The position numbers and the translations under genes were made by a program. Below are positions 5,730-6,986 of a stretch of 6,986 nt of DNA, piece after piece. The DNA is from Betaproteobacteria bacterium. Its GTDB lineage: Bacteria; Pseudomonadota; Gammaproteobacteria; Burkholderiales; SG8-39. The stretch spans positions 1 through 6,986 of the forward strand of contig JAFARH010000015.1 in assembly GCA_019245555.1 (NCBI GenBank), given 5' to 3'. Position 1 is the first letter of the stretch. Every line of letters begins with the position of its first letter. The notes under the pieces were generated by a model. It was not told the origin of the DNA. It was given only the letters and a program-made list of their open reading frames with translations, and did not search any database.

Positions 5730-6592
5730 TTACCGAAGATCCCCCGCGGTCGCCAGAACATCACCGCGATGAAGAAAATGAAGGCGATCACATAGCCCCA
5801 CTCCACCGCGAAGAAGAAGCCGCCCACCGCGATGAACTGGGCAAAGATGAACGCGGCGATGAATCCCCCCAGCATGTTGCCCAGGCCGCCGAGCACGCAG
5901 ATCAGGAACGTGATCGGCCCGAACGAAAGCCCGATCGCCGGATGCACGTCGTACTGCAGCACGAGCAGGCACGCCGCCAGTCCGGCCAGCCCTCCGCCAA
6001 TAGCGGACGTCAGCGCGAAGATCTTCGCCGGGTCGACGCCCATCAGCGGCATGATCGAGCGATCCTGGCTGATCGCGCGGATCGCAGTGCCGAGATAAGT
6101 CCGCGTAAGCAGGAAGTAGAGACCAATCACGCCGCCAAGCGCGACGCCGAACGCGACGAGGCGCGCGCCGGAGAACGACATCTCGCCGAGCTGCACCGAC
6201 GGCAGCGCCACGCCGAGGTTGCGGAACTCGATGCCAAACGCGAGCGTTGCCGCCGCCTGCAGGAAGAAGAGCACTCCGCCCGTCACGAGAAGCTGATTGA
6301 TCGGCTCGGCCGAGAGCACCGGCCGGATGACGAATTGGTGGAGGACGTAGCCAAGGAAGGCCACGACCCCGATTGCCGCGAGCATCGCGAGGAGTAGCGG
6401 CCAGTGGTACTGCACGTGCAGGTAGTACACGCAGTACATGCCGCACATGATGAGTTCGGCGTAGCAGATCCAGACGACGTCGATCACGCCGAAGATCAGG
6501 TTGAGGCCGAGCGATAGCAGCGCCAGCAAACCACCGAGAAGCAAACCGTTGAGCACGGCTTCGAGCAGAAAGATGTCGAAGACGTCGCTCAC
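5726..6592 (-). CDS. livH: Branched-chain amino acid-type (HAAT) ABC transporter permease LivH
   Basis: A 288-residue inner-membrane permease, partner of LivM. LivH signatures include ALLSLGLNLIFGVIDVV (24-40), QLLVTGGVLFFLQA in the middle, the coupling loop AISQDRSIMPLMGVDPAKIF, and C-terminal GGLGNMLGGFIAAF and FWRPRGIFGK. The start is the GTG at 6590-6592, which forms a GTGA overlap with the livF stop. Longer in-frame readings upstream would run through livF in another frame and lack membrane character. One oddity: where most LivH proteins have a NFAHGEF-type sequence after the first LIFG segment, this one has WICYAEL (41-47), which suggests a divergent subfamily. The stop is TGA at 5726-5728, overlapping the livM start. 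Confidence 0.93.
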   Translation of the reverse strand: MSDVFDIFLLEAVLNGLLLGGLLALLSLGLNLIFGVIDVVWICYAELIMCGMYCVYYLHVQYHWPLLLAMLAAIGVVAFLGYVLHQFVIRPVLSAEPINQLLVTGGVLFFLQAAATLAFGIEFRNLGVALPSVQLGEMSFSGARLVAFGVALGGVIGLYFLLTRTYLGTAIRAISQDRSIMPLMGVDPAKIFALTSAIGGGLAGLAACLLVLQYDVHPAIGLSFGPITFLICVLGGLGNMLGGFIAAFIFAQFIAVGGFFFAVEWGYVIAFIFFIAVMFWRPRGIFGK

Positions 6593-6986
6593 AGGCCCAG
6601 GTACGCCTTCTGTATTTCGGGCGCCGCTTGCAGCTCTGCCGCGGTTCCGCTCTGGACAATGCGCCCCGCATCGAGCAGGTAGGCGCGACTCACAACCTTC
6701 AGCACCTGGCGGATGTTTTGCTCGACGATGAGCACGGTGTAACCCTGCGCGCAGATTCGCCGCACCAGGTCGAAGATCGACTGCACCACGACGGGCGCAA
6801 GGCCGGCGGATGGTTCGTCGAGCAGGAGCAGTTTCGGTCCCGACATGAGCGCGCGGCCGATGGCGCACATCTGCTGCTCGCCGCCGGACATGGTGCCCGC
6901 CAGCTGCGTCTGCCGCTCTTTCAGGCGCGGGAACGTCTCGAACACCCAGGCCAAGTCGTGCTCCTGCTCGCCGTCGCGCCGAGTGT
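6589..6986 (-). CDS. livF: ABC transporter ATPase LivF, C-terminal part (5' end beyond window)
   Basis: The frame is open to the right edge; 131 residues plus the stop are visible out of the roughly 235-240 usual for LivF, so the N-terminus with Walker A is missing. Visible are the ABC signature MSGGEQQM (6868-6891), which in E. coli LivF is also MSGGEQQM rather than LSGGEQQ; Walker B with catalytic glutamate, LLLLDEP (6811-6831), followed by SAGLAP; and the switch region VLIVEQN. In this family glutamine normally stands where other ABC ATPases have the switch histidine. The protein ends in KAYLGL, a typical LivF tail. It hydrolyses ATP at the cytoplasmic face of LivH/LivM. The TGA stop at 6589-6591 overlaps the livH GTG. 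An apparent start at 6954 is an internal TTG leucine, not the true start. Confidence 0.95.
   Translation of the reverse strand, partial: TRRDGEQEHDLAWVFETFPRLKERQTQLAGTMSGGEQQMCAIGRALMSGPKLLLLDEPSAGLAPVVVQSIFDLVRRICAQGYTVLIVEQNIRQVLKVVSRAYLLDAGRIVQSGTAAELQAAPEIQKAYLGL

Noticed and set aside
6593..6868. N-terminal extension of livH upstream of the GTG at 6592
   Set aside because: This stretch is livF coding sequence in another frame. The extension has no LivH similarity, and the GTGA overlap gives a natural start.
6954..6986. Start of livF at 6954
   Set aside because: The codon is TTG for an internal leucine. The frame stays open to the window edge, and the family's N-terminal half is missing.

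Overview
The window looks like chromosomal DNA from a GC-rich (roughly 60-65% by eye) member of the Pseudomonadota. A betaproteobacterial soil or freshwater lineage is most likely, judging by the codon usage, the very tight gene packing and the mix of families. That placement is inference, because there is no rRNA or marker gene. Coding density is close to 100%. I see no mobile element, CRISPR array, tRNA, rRNA or convincing terminator.

Left part (1-4396), minus strand: a four-gene operon read from right to left. It contains (i) a cytoplasmic LVIVD-repeat beta-propeller protein, (ii) a short-chain dehydrogenase/reductase (SDR) very like the SDR domain of eukaryotic HSDL2, (iii) a secreted NHL-repeat propeller that keeps the zinc histidines and catalytic tyrosine of peptidyl-alpha-hydroxyglycine alpha-amidating lyase (PAL), and (iv) a secreted protein, cut by the left edge, that joins a carboxypeptidase-regulatory-like domain, a c-type cytochrome CxxCH site and a virginiamycin-B-lyase-like propeller. 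Junctions are a 13-bp overlap, a 10-nt gap and an 8-nt gap. In the last two the Shine-Dalgarno (SD) sequence of the downstream gene includes bases of the upstream stop codon. The genes are therefore almost surely co-translated. Three different propeller families around one SDR suggest an uncharacterised pathway split between cytoplasm and periplasm.

Middle (4397-4830): a 59-bp intergenic spacer, the only real gap in the window, followed by a small plus-strand gene for a 124-residue secreted protein of unknown function with a CX10C motif.

Right part (4815-6986), minus strand: the end of a branched-chain-amino-acid-type (HAAT) ABC importer operon, livF (cut by the right edge), livH and livM. 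The genes are joined by GTGA and ATGA stop/start overlaps. The livM 3' end overlaps the plus-strand gene by 16 bp, tail to tail. The ATPase LivG and the periplasmic binding protein are not in view and probably lie beyond the right edge. HAAT importers carry amino acids, amides, urea, aromatic acids and other small solutes, so the substrate cannot be read from these genes. A link to the propeller/SDR operon is possible but rests only on proximity.
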